A stretch of 64,000 nucleotides of DNA. Source: Siculibacillus lacustris (GTDB taxonomy: Bacteria; Pseudomonadota; Alphaproteobacteria; Rhizobiales; Ancalomicrobiaceae). The notes under the pieces were generated by a model. That model had not been told where the DNA came from. It saw only the letters and a program-made list of their open reading frames with translations, and searched no databases. The stretch is taken from contig NZ_SJFN01000019.1 in assembly GCF_004328075.1 (NCBI RefSeq), positions 49,806-113,805 on the forward strand, given 5' to 3'. Positions 52,634 to 61,952 of the stretch are shown piece after piece (the first letter of the stretch is position 1; every line of letters starts with the position of its first letter). The position numbers and the translations under genes are program-made.

Positions 52634-53479
52634 ATGGACGCGAGTCCCCTGCGAGACCCGACGATCGGGACCGGAGCCGCTGCGGGCGGGCCGGCGCCGG
52701 GTCGCGTGGTGATCGACGCGCGGGCCCTGTCGCTGACCTTCGACACCGCCGACGGCGTCGTCCATGCGCTGTCCGACGTCGATCTGACGGTGCGCGAAGG
52801 CGAGTTCGTGTCGTTCATCGGCCCGTCGGGCTGCGGCAAGACCACGCTGCTGCGGGTCATCGCCGATCTCGAACGGGCGACCGGCGGCTCGATCACCGTC
52901 GACGGCGTGGCCCCGGCGGAAGCCCGCACCCAGCGGCTCTACGGCTATGTGTTCCAGGCGCCGGCGCTCTTGCCGTGGCGCAACGTGCTGGCCAACGTGA
53001 CGCTGCCGCTCGAGATCTTCGGGATGGACAAGGCGAGCCGGCTCGAGCACGCCCGCCGCAACCTCGATCTGGTCAATCTCGCCGGCTTCGAGAAGAAATT
53101 TCCGTGGCAGTTGTCCGGCGGCATGCAACAGCGTGCGTCGATCGCCCGCGCCCTGTCGTTCGATCCCAAGCTCCTGCTGATGGACGAGCCGTTCGGGGCG
53201 CTCGACGAGATCGTCCGCGACAAGCTCAACGAACAGCTCCTGAAGCTGTGGGCCGAGACCGCCAAGACGGTGGTGTTCGTCACCCATTCGATTCCGGAAG
53301 CGGTGTTCCTGTCGACCAAGATCGTGGTGATGAGCCCGCGGCCCGGGCGGATCATCGACGTCATCGACTGCGACCTGCCGGCCGACCGCACGCTGGAGAT
53401 CCGCGAGACGGCGCAGTTCCTGGCCATCGCCCATCGCGTCCGCGAAGGGCTGCGCGCGGGGCATTCCTATGACGATTGA
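52634..53479 (+). CDS. ABC transporter ATP-binding protein (SsuB/ThiZ/TauB-like), pyrimidine locus
   Basis: A 281-residue ATPase with Walker A GPSGCGKTT (63-71), Q-loop region YVFQAPALLPWRNVLANV, signature LSGGMQQRASIARAL, Walker B LLLMDEPFGALDEI and H-loop FVTHSIPEAVFLS. This is the nitrate/sulfonate/taurine/thiamine-precursor class. It is first in an operon with two permeases and an NMT1-type binding protein, followed by dihydropyrimidinase and carbamoylase, so a pyrimidine, dihydropyrimidine or hydantoin is a likely cargo. Its end overlaps the first permease by 11 bp. Confidence 0.9.
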   Translation: MDASPLRDPTIGTGAAAGGPAPGRVVIDARALSLTFDTADGVVHALSDVDLTVREGEFVSFIGPSGCGKTTLLRVIADLERATGGSITVDGVAPAEARTQRLYGYVFQAPALLPWRNVLANVTLPLEIFGMDKASRLEHARRNLDLVNLAGFEKKFPWQLSGGMQQRASIARALSFDPKLLLMDEPFGALDEIVRDKLNEQLLKLWAETAKTVVFVTHSIPEAVFLSTKIVVMSPRPGRIIDVIDCDLPADRTLEIRETAQFLAIAHRVREGLRAGHSYDD

Positions 53480-54386
53480 CGCGGCGATTGCCCCTGCCTC
53501 CCGGCCGCGCGGCCCCGGGCTCCTCGCCCGGGCCTTCGCCGGCACGACCGGACCGGTGGTGACGATCGTCGCGGTCTTGATGGTGGTGTGGTACGCGGCG
53601 GCGGTGTGGCTCAACGCACCGCTGGTGCAGAGCGAGACGCCGCTCTCGACCGCCGAGCTGGTCGACGCGACGCTGGCTCTCGAGCGGCCGCTCCTGCCGG
53701 CGCCGCATCAGATCCTGATCGAACTGAAGAAGACGGTGCTCGACACGCCCGTGACCTCGAAGCGCAGTCTGGTCCAGCACGCCTGGGTGACGCTGTCGTC
53801 GACGCTGACCGGCTTCGCCTTCGGTGCCCTGCTCGGGCTCCTGCTGGCGGTGGCGATCGTCCATGTGCGCAGCCTCGAGAAGAGCCTGATGTTCTGGATC
53901 GTCTCGTCGCAGACCATCCCGATCCTCGCCGTGGCGCCGATCATCATCGTGGTGCTCGGGGCGATCGGGGTCACCGGCCTGGTGCCCAAGGCGATCATCT
54001 CGGCCTATCTGTGCTTCTTCCCGGTCACCGCCGGCATGGTCAAGGGCCTGACCTCGCCCGACCGGCTGCACGTCGACCTGATGCGCACCTATGACGCCAG
54101 CCCCTCGGCGACCTTCTGGAAGCTCCGGGTGCCGGCCTCGGTGCCGTTCCTGTTCACCTCGCTCAAGGTGGCGATCGCCGCGAGCCTCGTCGGGGCGATC
54201 GTCGGCGAACTGCCGACCGGGGCCCAGGCCGGGCTCGGGGCGCGGTTGCTCGCCGGCTCCTACTACGGCCAGACCATCCAGATCTGGGCGGCACTGTTCG
54301 CCGCAGCGGCGCTCGCCGCGACCATGGTCGGTCTGGTCGGGGCGCTCGAGGGTTTCGTGCTCAGGCAGATGGGGACGCGCCGATGA
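53469..54386 (+). CDS. ABC transporter permease 1 of the pyrimidine-locus transporter
   Basis: A 305-residue permease of the SsuC/ThiX class. One N-terminal helix (VVTIVAVLMVVWYAAAVWL) is followed by an extended periplasmic loop of about 70 residues, then the core with LLLAVAIVHVRSLEKSLMFWIVSSQTIPILAVAPIIIV and the ATPase-contact loop LMRTYDASPSATFWKLRVPASVPFLF. The start overlaps the ATPase gene and the stop overlaps the second permease (ATGA), which indicates a tightly coupled operon. Confidence 0.9.
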   Translation: MTIDAAIAPASRPRGPGLLARAFAGTTGPVVTIVAVLMVVWYAAAVWLNAPLVQSETPLSTAELVDATLALERPLLPAPHQILIELKKTVLDTPVTSKRSLVQHAWVTLSSTLTGFAFGALLGLLLAVAIVHVRSLEKSLMFWIVSSQTIPILAVAPIIIVVLGAIGVTGLVPKAIISAYLCFFPVTAGMVKGLTSPDRLHVDLMRTYDASPSATFWKLRVPASVPFLFTSLKVAIAASLVGAIVGELPTGAQAGLGARLLAGSYYGQTIQIWAALFAAAALAATMVGLVGALEGFVLRQMGTRR

Positions 54387-55552
54387 GCGACACCGCGCTG
54401 CCCCCCGACCGCGACGACGCGCCGGTCACGCCGATGTCGACGACGCGGCTGGCGGCGATCGCCACCGGCGCGCTGACCTTGCTCGGCGGTCTCGCGCCGC
54501 TGACCCCGAAGGTTACCTGGAGCGCTCTGCCGCTGCCGGCCCTGCTGCTGGCGATCGCCGTGGTCCTCGGCGCCGGCGTCCTGCCGCGGCTCGTCGACGG
54601 CTTCGCGGTGGCGGTGGCGACGTTGGTGACGGCGGCGACAGCGGTGGCGCTGCTGATCGCCGCGCACGCGCCGTCGGTGGCGGGCGAGGTCGGGGTCGGT
54701 TTCGTGATCACCCTGATCGCCCTGTGGCTCGGCTCGTGGGCGCTGATCGAGCGGCTGACGGTGTGGCGGCCGACGTCGCCGGCGCTCGCCCGCCTCGCCG
54801 ACGCGGCGGTGCCGATCGTCTTCGGCGCCTTCCTGTTCCTGTTCTGGGAGGTGATCACCGTCGGATTCGGGGTGCCGGCGGTGCTGTTGCCGCCGCCGTC
54901 GCAGATCGCCGTGCGCTTTGCGACCTCGCTGCCGATCCTCGGCGCCGACTTCTTCCAGACGGTGGTGCGGGCGGCGATCCCCGGTTGGGCGATCGGCTCG
55001 GCGGCCGGCATCCTGGTGGCGCTCTTGGCCGATCGGGTGCCGTTCCTGGGGCGCGGCCTGATCCCGCTCGGCGACTTCGTCTCGGCCCTGCCGCTGGTCG
55101 GCATCGCGCCGATCATGGTGATGTGGTTCGGCTTCGACTGGCAGTCGAAGGCAGCGGTGGTGGTGCTGATGACCTTCTTCCCGGCGCTGGTCAACACCGT
55201 CGCCGGGCTCGCCGCTGCCGGGCGGCTGGAGCGCGACCTGATGCATTCCTACGGCGCCTCGTGGGGTCAGACGCTGGTCAAACTGCGGCTGCCGGCCGCC
55301 GGGCCGCACATCTTCGCGGCCTTGAAGCTCAACTCGACCTTCGCGCTGATCGGCGCCCTGGTCGCCGAGTTCTTCGGCACGCCGATCGTCGGCATGGGCT
55401 TCCGCATCTCCACCGAGGTCGGCCGCATGGGCCTCGACATGGTGTGGGCGGAGATCGCCATGGCGGCGATCACCGGCTCGACCCTCTATTCGGTCCTGGC
55501 GTCGATCGAACGCCGCGTGACCTTCTGGCATCCGTCGAACCGGGGACGGTGA
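54383..55552 (+). CDS. ABC transporter permease 2, with extra N-terminal membrane helices
   Basis: A 389-residue permease. The C-terminal 190-380 part is a normal SsuC-like core (LPLVGIAPIMVMWFGFDWQSKAAVVVLMTFFPALVNTVAG; LMHSYGASWGQTLVKLRLPAAGPHIF). About 120 additional N-terminal residues form four short hydrophobic helices before the core, so it is longer than usual members (about 250-270). The start codon overlaps the permease 1 stop. It pairs with permease 1. Confidence 0.9.
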   Translation: MSDTALPPDRDDAPVTPMSTTRLAAIATGALTLLGGLAPLTPKVTWSALPLPALLLAIAVVLGAGVLPRLVDGFAVAVATLVTAATAVALLIAAHAPSVAGEVGVGFVITLIALWLGSWALIERLTVWRPTSPALARLADAAVPIVFGAFLFLFWEVITVGFGVPAVLLPPPSQIAVRFATSLPILGADFFQTVVRAAIPGWAIGSAAGILVALLADRVPFLGRGLIPLGDFVSALPLVGIAPIMVMWFGFDWQSKAAVVVLMTFFPALVNTVAGLAAAGRLERDLMHSYGASWGQTLVKLRLPAAGPHIFAALKLNSTFALIGALVAEFFGTPIVGMGFRISTEVGRMGLDMVWAEIAMAAITGSTLYSVLASIERRVTFWHPSNRGR

Positions 55553-55586
55553 CGCCCGGCCGCATGACTCGAGAGGAGACTGTCGA

Positions 55587-56582
55587 ATGACTCGGACGTT
55601 TCTCGCCGTCGCCGCCCTGGCGGTCGGACTGGGTGCCACCTCGGCCTCGGCCGAAGACAAACTGACGCTGCAGCTGAAGTGGGTGACCCAGGGCCAGTTC
55701 GCCGGCTACTACGTCGCCAAGGACAAGGGCTTCTACAAGGAAGCCGGCCTCGACGTGACGATCAAGCCGGGCGGACCGGACATCGCCCCGCCGCAGATCA
55801 TCGCCGGCGGCGGCGCCGACGTGATCATCGAATGGATGCCGGCGGCGCTGGCGGCGCGCGAGAAGGGCGTGCCGCTGGTCAACATCGCCCAGCCGTTCAA
55901 GCGCTCGGGCATGATGCTGACCTGCCGCAAGGAGACCGGCATCACCAAGCCGGCCGACCTGATGGGCAAGACGCTGGGCGTGTGGTTCTACGGCAACGAG
56001 TATCCGTTCATGGCCTGGATGGCCAAGCTCGGCCTCAAGACCGACGGTTCGGAACACGGCGTCAAGGTGATCAAGCAGGGCTTCAACGTCGACCCGCTGA
56101 TCCAGAAGCAGGCCGCCTGCATCTCGACCATGACCTACAACGAATATTGGCAGGTGATCGACGCCGGCATCAAGGCCGCCGATCTCGTCACCTTCAAATA
56201 TGCCGATCAGGGCGTGGCGACGCTGGAAGACGGGCTCTACACCACCGAAGCCAAGCTCGCCGATCCGAAGTTCGTCGAGAAGGCGGCGAAGTTCGTCAAG
56301 GCGTCGATGAAGGGCTGGGACTGGGCGCGGGCCAACCCCGAGGCCGCCGCCAAGATCGTCCTCGACAACGACGCGACCGGCGCCCAGACCGAGAAGCATC
56401 AGATCCGCATGGTCGGCGAGATCAACAAGCTGACCGAAGGTTCGACCGGCGCGCTGGTCGTCGCCGACTACGATCTGACGGTGAAGACGCTGCTCTCCGC
56501 CGGTGGCGAAGCGCCGGTCATCACCAAGGAGCCCAAGGGCGCCTGGACCCATGCGGTCACCGACGCCGCCGGCCTGAAGTGA
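55587..56582 (+). CDS. NMT1/ThiY-like ABC transporter substrate-binding protein, pyrimidine locus
   Basis: A 331-residue binding protein with a Sec signal peptide (cleavage near residue 22, SASA before EDK). The mature protein starts LTLQLKWVTQGQFAGYYVAKDKGFYKEAGLDVTI, the signature of the ThiY/NMT1 group that binds pyrimidine-like thiamine precursors. MTYNEYWQVIDAG lies in the ligand cleft region. Its position directly ahead of dihydropyrimidinase suggests a pyrimidine-derived ligand. Two stable hairpins follow the stop codon. Confidence 0.9.
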   Translation: MTRTFLAVAALAVGLGATSASAEDKLTLQLKWVTQGQFAGYYVAKDKGFYKEAGLDVTIKPGGPDIAPPQIIAGGGADVIIEWMPAALAAREKGVPLVNIAQPFKRSGMMLTCRKETGITKPADLMGKTLGVWFYGNEYPFMAWMAKLGLKTDGSEHGVKVIKQGFNVDPLIQKQAACISTMTYNEYWQVIDAGIKAADLVTFKYADQGVATLEDGLYTTEAKLADPKFVEKAAKFVKASMKGWDWARANPEAAAKIVLDNDATGAQTEKHQIRMVGEINKLTEGSTGALVVADYDLTVKTLLSAGGEAPVITKEPKGAWTHAVTDAAGLK

Positions 56583-56593
56583 GGCCCGCCGCC

Positions 56594-56651
56594 GGCGCCT
56601 GATCGCAGGCGCCGACCCCGATCTGCCGACGCCGGAGGCTCCGGCGTCGGC
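56594..56651 (+). terminator. Two consecutive hairpins after the binding-protein gene
   Basis: GGCGCCTG-ATCG-CAGGCGCC (56594-56613) and GCCGACGCCGG-AGGCT-CCGGCGTCGGC (56625-56651), both perfect. No T-run follows. As after smoE, the location behind a binding-protein gene suggests transcript protection or partial termination before the hydantoinase genes. Confidence 0.5.
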
Positions 56652-56725
56652 CCCCCGCCCCGCCGGGCGATCGCAATTGGATTTCGTCGCAACCCCCATC
56701 GTCCCGATCGGTCGGATCCTGCCCC

Positions 56726-56860
56726 TGCCGTCGTCCCCGGCGAGCCCGAAGGGCGAGGGAAGGGGACCAGAGGCCGCTCGGGAAACGCCGAGAGCCTACC
56801 CACCTGCCCCCGGATCCCCTTCCCCTCCGCCGGCTTGCGCCGGCTCCGGCCGGGGACGAC
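56726..56860. repeat. Diverged copy of the intergenic repeat
   Basis: The left end CCGTCGTCCCCGGCGAGC and right end GGCTCCGGCCGGGGACGAC match the ends of the elements at 45323 and 45582, and CCCCTTCCCCT lies inside in the same order. It sits in the 371-bp gap between the binding protein and dihydropyrimidinase, which otherwise holds only the hairpins at 56594-56651. Confidence 0.6.
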
Positions 56861-56953
56861 ATCGGAGGGTCGGGTCGGTCCCTATGCGAATGCCCTGCCC
56901 CGCCCCGCCGGGCGGTTCGATCCATCCTCGCCCAGGCCGTTCAGGAGAGCCCA

Positions 56954-58408
56954 ATGCCGATCCTCATCCGTGGTGGAACCGTGGTGAATGCCGATCATTC
57001 GGTCCGCGCCGACGTGCTCGTCGACGGCGAGACCATCGTCGCCATCGGCACCGGACTGACCGTGCCGGCCGGTACCGAGGTGATCGACGCCGGCGGCTGT
57101 TACGTCATGCCCGGCGGCATCGATCCGCACACCCATCTCGACATGCCGTTCATGGGCACCTCGTCGGCCGACGACTTCGAGACCGGCACCCGCGCGGCGC
57201 TGTCCGGCGGCACCACCATGGTGGTCGACTTCTGCCTGCCGGCACCCGGTCAGTCGCTGCTCGCGGCCTACCAGGAATGGCGCCACAAGGGCGAGAAGGC
57301 GCTGTCGGACTACGGTCTGCACATGGCCATCACCTGGTGGGACAAACAGGTCCACGACGAGATGGAGACCTGCGTCAAGACCTACGGCATCAACAGCTAC
57401 AAGCACTTCATGGCCTACAAGGGCTCGTTGATGGTCAACGACGACGAGCTGTTCCAGGCCTTCTCGCGCTGCGCCGGGCTCGGCGCGCTGCCGATGGTCC
57501 ATGCCGAGAACGGCGATCTGGTGTGGCAGTTGCAGAAGCTCTATTTCGAGCGCGGCTACACCGGCCCCGAGGGCCATCCCTATTCGCGGCCGCCGGAAGT
57601 CGAGGGCGAGGCGACCAACCGCGCCATCGTCATCGCCGACATGATCGGCGTGCCGCTCTACGTCGTCCATACCTCCTGCACGCAGTCGCTCGAGGCGATC
57701 GCCCGGGCACGCGCCGCGGGCAAGCGGGTCTACGGCGAACCGCTGGTCCAGTATCTGGTGCTCGACGAGAGCGAATATCGCTCGACCGACTGGGATCATG
57801 CGGCGCGCCGGGTGATGTCGCCGCCGTTCCGCGACAAGAAGCATCAGGATGCGCTGTGGGCGGGGCTGGCCAACGGCACCCTGCAGGTGGTGGCGACCGA
57901 CCACTGTTCCTTCACCACCCAGCAGAAGCGGATGGGGCTCGGCGACTTCCGCAAGATCCCCAACGGCACCGCCGGCCTCGAGGATCGCCTGCCGGTGCTG
58001 TGGACCCACGGCGTCGCCACCGGGCGGCTGACCAAGGAGGAGTTCGTGGCGGTGACCTCGGCCAACATCGCCCGCATTCTCAACATGTATCCGAAGAAGG
58101 GCCGCGTCGCGGTCGGCTCGGACGCCGATCTGATCGTCTGGGATCCGGAGGCGACCAAGACCATCACCGCGGCCAAGCAGTTCTCGGCGATCGACTACAA
58201 CGTCTTCGAGGGGATCGCCGTCACCGGCCTGCCGGTGGTCACGGTGTCACGCGGGCGCATCGCCTGGAAGGACAAGGAGATCCGGCTGGAGCCGGGCGAC
58301 GGCACCTATGTGCCGCGCGATCCCTTCCCGGCCGCCCACGTCGCCTCGATCACCTGGAAGGAAGCGAGCCGGCCGCGCCCGGTCGGCCGCATCGAAGTGA
58401 CCCCCTGA
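56954..58408 (+). CDS. Dihydropyrimidinase / D-hydantoinase
   Basis: A 484-residue cyclic amidase. The binuclear metal site is visible: His59 and His61 (GGIDPHTHLDMPF), the carboxylated Lys156 (KHFMAYKG), MVHAENGD, VVHTSC and the catalytic Asp in VATDHCSF. It opens dihydrouracil and dihydrothymine (and 5-substituted hydantoins) to N-carbamoyl amino acids, the second step after PreTA. The ATG follows GGAGAGCCCA. The carbamoylase gene lies 64 bp downstream in the same direction. Confidence 0.95.
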   Translation: MPILIRGGTVVNADHSVRADVLVDGETIVAIGTGLTVPAGTEVIDAGGCYVMPGGIDPHTHLDMPFMGTSSADDFETGTRAALSGGTTMVVDFCLPAPGQSLLAAYQEWRHKGEKALSDYGLHMAITWWDKQVHDEMETCVKTYGINSYKHFMAYKGSLMVNDDELFQAFSRCAGLGALPMVHAENGDLVWQLQKLYFERGYTGPEGHPYSRPPEVEGEATNRAIVIADMIGVPLYVVHTSCTQSLEAIARARAAGKRVYGEPLVQYLVLDESEYRSTDWDHAARRVMSPPFRDKKHQDALWAGLANGTLQVVATDHCSFTTQQKRMGLGDFRKIPNGTAGLEDRLPVLWTHGVATGRLTKEEFVAVTSANIARILNMYPKKGRVAVGSDADLIVWDPEATKTITAAKQFSAIDYNVFEGIAVTGLPVVTVSRGRIAWKDKEIRLEPGDGTYVPRDPFPAAHVASITWKEASRPRPVGRIEVTP

Positions 58409-58472
58409 GTTCCCGCGATCGGTGGTGAGCGGTGATGCGTCGCCGCGAGCTGCCGGATGGAGTGACTGCGCG

Positions 58473-59717
58473 ATGATTCCCAATCTGAAGATCGATTCCG
58501 AGCGGCTGTGGGACATGCTGATGTCCACCGCCAAGTTCGGCGGGACGGCCAAGGGCGGCGTGCGCCGGCTGACCCTGACCGACGAGGACAAGCAGGTCCG
58601 CGACTGGTTCGTCGCCGAGACGCAGGCGTTGGGCTGCACCGTCACCGTCGACGAGGTCGGCAATCTGTTCGCCCGCCGTCCGGGCAAGAACCCGGCCCTG
58701 CCGCCGATCGCGCTGGGCTCGCATCTCGACACCCAGCCGACCGGCGGCAAGTTCGACGGCATCCTCGGGGTGCTCGGCGCGCTCGAGGCGCTGAAGACGC
58801 TCCACGCCTCGGGCTACGAGACCAATGCGCCGATCGAAGTGGTCAGTTGGACCAACGAGGAGGGCTCGCGCTTCGCCCCGGCGATGCTGGCCTCCGGCGT
58901 GTTCGCCGGGGTGTTCACCCGCGCCTATGCCGACGAGCGGGTCGACCGGGCCGGGCTCACCTTCGGCGCCGAGCTCGAGCGGATCGGCTATCGCGGCGAA
59001 CAGATCGCCGGCGATCATCCGCTCAGCGCCTATTTCGAACTGCACATCGAACAGGGCCCGATCCTCGAGGACGAGGGGCTGACCATCGGCGTGCTGACCG
59101 GCGTGCAGGGCATGCGTTGGTACGAGGTCACGGTGACCGGTCAGGACGCCCACACCGGCGCGACGCCGATGCGGCTCAGGAAGAACGCCCTGGTCGGCAC
59201 TGCGCGGATGATCGAGGCGATCGATGGAATCGCGCTCGCGCACGGGCCGGATGCGGTCGGCACCGTCGGTCTGGTCGAGGTCAAGCCGAACTCGCGCAAC
59301 GTCGTGCCCGGCGAAGTGTTCTTCACCGTCGACTTCCGCCATCCGGAAGAGAGTGTGCTCGAGGCGATGGAGGCCGACTATCGCGCGGCGCTGGCCGAGA
59401 TCCTGCCGCCGCTGAAGCTCGACTGGGAAGAGAAGATGATCTGGAATTCGCCGGCGGTGAAATTCGCGCCGCATCTGATCGACTGCGTCGACCATGCCAC
59501 CGACAAGAACGGCTATTCCAAGCGCCGGATGGTCTCGGGCGCCGGCCACGACGCGGTCTATCTCGCCCGCGTCACGCCGACCACGATGATCTTCGTGCCC
59601 TGCGCCGGCGGCCTCAGCCACAACGAGGCCGAATCGACCAGCCAAGCCGAATGCGCCGCCGGCGCCCAGGTGCTGCTCGACGCGGTGCTGGAGTTCGACG
59701 CCTCGCTCGGCGCCTGA
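58473..59717 (+). CDS. N-carbamoyl-beta-alanine amidohydrolase / carbamoylase (M20 family)
   Basis: A 414-residue zinc amidohydrolase of the beta-ureidopropionase/L-carbamoylase group. Motifs include LGSHLDTQPTGGKFDGILGVLGALEAL (metal ligands His and Asp), WTNEEGSRFAPAM (Glu-Glu), ELHIEQGPILE and VPCAGGLSHNEAE. It releases beta-alanine or beta-aminoisobutyrate with CO2 and ammonia, the third step of the reductive pyrimidine pathway and the nitrogen-yielding one. A good intrinsic terminator follows. Confidence 0.95.
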   Translation: MIPNLKIDSERLWDMLMSTAKFGGTAKGGVRRLTLTDEDKQVRDWFVAETQALGCTVTVDEVGNLFARRPGKNPALPPIALGSHLDTQPTGGKFDGILGVLGALEALKTLHASGYETNAPIEVVSWTNEEGSRFAPAMLASGVFAGVFTRAYADERVDRAGLTFGAELERIGYRGEQIAGDHPLSAYFELHIEQGPILEDEGLTIGVLTGVQGMRWYEVTVTGQDAHTGATPMRLRKNALVGTARMIEAIDGIALAHGPDAVGTVGLVEVKPNSRNVVPGEVFFTVDFRHPEESVLEAMEADYRAALAEILPPLKLDWEEKMIWNSPAVKFAPHLIDCVDHATDKNGYSKRRMVSGAGHDAVYLARVTPTTMIFVPCAGGLSHNEAESTSQAECAAGAQVLLDAVLEFDASLGA

Positions 59718-59743
59718 TCACTCGCTCGCGCCTCCCCTGCCCT

Positions 59744-59781
59744 GCCGCCCGGGTCGTCCGCGATCCGGGCGGCGGCGTTTT
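59744..59781 (+). terminator. Intrinsic terminator after the carbamoylase gene
   Basis: GCCGCCCGG / CCGGGCGGC, 9-bp stem with a 12-base loop, followed by GGCG and TTTT at 59778-59781. It ends the rightward pyrimidine operon and faces the convergent SnoaL-like gene that ends at 59786. Confidence 0.65.
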
Positions 59782-59785
59782 GCGG

Positions 59786-60259
59786 TCAGCGGTCTGCGGC
59801 GACGCGGGTCAGCAGGCGTTCGGCGCTGTCGTTCCACACGTCCATGCGGGTGATCTTGTCGCCGATCAGCACGAAGCGGTCGATGTAGCGATTGCCTTCG
59901 AAGGGCGTGCCGTCGAGCCATTCGCCGTAGAGCGTGCCGACGCTGGTGACCACCGTGCGATCGTCCCCGAAGGCGACGTCCCACTGGTCGATCGCCTTCT
60001 TCACCCAGCGGTAGCGAGTGGCGTTGAAGGCGCCGATCTCGGAAGCCGCGGCCAACCGCCGGCCGACGAACACCAGTTCGGCGTCGGGGGCGAAATGCGC
60101 GGCGACCGCCGCCGCGTCGCCGGCCATCGCCTGCAGGATGACGGTGCGGATGCGTTCGACCAGCGCGCCCGCGTCCTCGTCCGCCGGCCCGCGGCCGGTG
60201 ACGATCGGCGCCGGCGGGGGCGCGGCGGTCGGGGGTGTGGGGGCTGACGTCTCGTTCAT
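59786..60259 (-). CDS. SnoaL/NTF2-like domain protein
   Basis: A 157-residue protein. After about 30 residues of Pro/Ala/Thr-rich sequence comes a SnoaL-type NTF2 fold: ILQAMAGDAAAVAAHFAPDAELVFVGRRLAAASEIG, then EWLDGTPFEGNRYIDRFVLIGDKITRMDVWNDSAERLL. Members range from cyclases and isomerases to binding proteins, and no function can be named. It is convergent with the pyrimidine operon and divergent from the aldehyde dehydrogenase gene. Confidence 0.82.
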   Translation of the reverse strand: MNETSAPTPPTAAPPPAPIVTGRGPADEDAGALVERIRTVILQAMAGDAAAVAAHFAPDAELVFVGRRLAAASEIGAFNATRYRWVKKAIDQWDVAFGDDRTVVTSVGTLYGEWLDGTPFEGNRYIDRFVLIGDKITRMDVWNDSAERLLTRVAADR

Positions 60260-60469
60260 CGCTCGTCCTCGGATCCGGTTCACGCGGAGGGGCGGCCGGA
60301 GCCGCCCGATCTGGGCCCCATGTTGGCACGGGTGCGCGGCCCATGGCACCCCGCGCCGGGTCCGCCGGGATCGGTCGGACCGCGAATTCGCGCGGGCGGG
60401 TTCGCGCCGCCCGCCACATGCTCTAGACTGGGGCGACCACCAACCGCGACCGACCGACGGGAGACTGCC

Positions 60470-61939
60470 ATGCGCGATCGGCTCTACATCGACGGTGCCT
60501 TCGTGGCGCCGGCGCTCGGCGGGACGTTCGAGGTGATCGATCCGGCGACCGAAGCGGTGATCCACCACGCCCCGGCCGCCTCGTCGGTCGACGTCGATCG
60601 GGCGGTCGCCGCCGCCCGCCGGGCCTTCGACCAGGGCCCGTGGCGGCAGACCACCGGCGCCGAACGGGCGGTGATGCTCAGGGCGATCGCCGCCGGCATC
60701 CGGGCGCGATCGGAAGAGCTCGCCCGCCTCGAGGTCCTCGACGTCGGCAAGCCGCTCGCCGAGGCGCGGCTCGACATCGACGACGCGGCCGGCTGTTTCG
60801 ATCTCTACGCCACCCATGCCGAGGCCCTCGACGGGGCGCGGGAGATCGTGCCGCTCGCCGATCCGCGCTTCACCTGCACGGTGACGCGCGAGCCGATCGG
60901 CGTGGTCGGGGCGATCGTGCCGTGGAACTTCCCGCTGCCGATGGCCTGCTGGAAGGTCGCGCCGGCGCTCGCCGCCGGTTGCACGCTGATCCTCAAACCT
61001 TCGGAGCTGACGCCGCTGACCGCCCTGGAACTGGCGGCGATCGTCGATACGGCGGGCGTGCCGGCGGGCGTCTTCAACGTTCTGACCGGGTTCGGGCCCG
61101 AGGTCGGGGCGCCGCTCGCCGACCACCCGGATGTCGACAAGCTGGCCTTCACCGGGTCGGTGGCGACCGGCGCGCGGGTGATGACCGCGGCGGCGCGCAG
61201 CATCAAGACGGTGACGCTGGAGCTCGGCGGCAAGTCGCCGTTCCTGATCTTCGCCGATGCCGATCTCGAGACCGCGGTCGACTGGGTGATGATCGGCATC
61301 TTCTGGAATCAGGGTCAGGTCTGCGCCGCGACCTCGCGGGTGCTGGTCGAGCGGCCGCTCTACGACCGCCTGCTCGCCCGCCTCGTCGAGGTGGCGGCGA
61401 CGATCCCGATCGGACCGGGGCTGGAGCCGGGGGTCAAGCTCGGGCCGCTGGTGTCGCGGGCGCAATACGACAAGGTCCGCGCGGCGATCGCCCGGGCGGT
61501 CGCCGACGGCGGCCGCATCGCCGGCGGCGGTGGACGCCCGGCGGGGCGCGACGTCGGCTGGTTCCTGGAACCGACGATCCTCACCGACGTGCCGCTCGAT
61601 GCCGACGCGTGGCGCGAGGAGATCTTCGGGCCGGTGGTGTGTGTGCGGCCCTTCGACAGCGAAGAAGAGGCGATCGGCATCGCCAACGACAGCCGCTACG
61701 GGCTCGGCGCGGCGGTGATGTCGGCCGACCGCGAGCGCGGCGACCGGGTCGCCGCACGCCTCAGGGCCGGGATCGTGTGGGTCGACTGTTCGCAGCCGGC
61801 CTTCCTCGAGGCGCCGTGGGGCGGCATGAAGCAATCCGGCATCGGCCGCGAGCTCGGCCGCTGGGGTCTCGACGCCTTCCTCGAAGTCAAGCAGACCACC
61901 CGCTTCGTCGGCGGCCGGCGTCAGCCCTGGTATCTGTGA
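60470..61939 (+). CDS. NAD(P)-dependent aldehyde dehydrogenase (betaine/aminoaldehyde type)
   Basis: A 489-residue aldehyde dehydrogenase. The catalytic cysteine (near residue 285) is in FWNQGQVCAATSRVLV, the general base glutamate in TLELGGKSPFLIF, and the cofactor motif is LAFTGSVATGARV. VGAIVPWNFPLPMACWKVAPAL is the usual substrate-channel region. The pattern resembles betaine-aldehyde and gamma-aminobutyraldehyde dehydrogenases, but the substrate is open. The ATG follows GGGAGA. Its neighbours do not form a recognisable pathway. Confidence 0.9.
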   Translation: MRDRLYIDGAFVAPALGGTFEVIDPATEAVIHHAPAASSVDVDRAVAAARRAFDQGPWRQTTGAERAVMLRAIAAGIRARSEELARLEVLDVGKPLAEARLDIDDAAGCFDLYATHAEALDGAREIVPLADPRFTCTVTREPIGVVGAIVPWNFPLPMACWKVAPALAAGCTLILKPSELTPLTALELAAIVDTAGVPAGVFNVLTGFGPEVGAPLADHPDVDKLAFTGSVATGARVMTAAARSIKTVTLELGGKSPFLIFADADLETAVDWVMIGIFWNQGQVCAATSRVLVERPLYDRLLARLVEVAATIPIGPGLEPGVKLGPLVSRAQYDKVRAAIARAVADGGRIAGGGGRPAGRDVGWFLEPTILTDVPLDADAWREEIFGPVVCVRPFDSEEEAIGIANDSRYGLGAAVMSADRERGDRVAARLRAGIVWVDCSQPAFLEAPWGGMKQSGIGRELGRWGLDAFLEVKQTTRFVGGRRQPWYL

Positions 61940-61952
61940 CCGCCGGCCGGCT

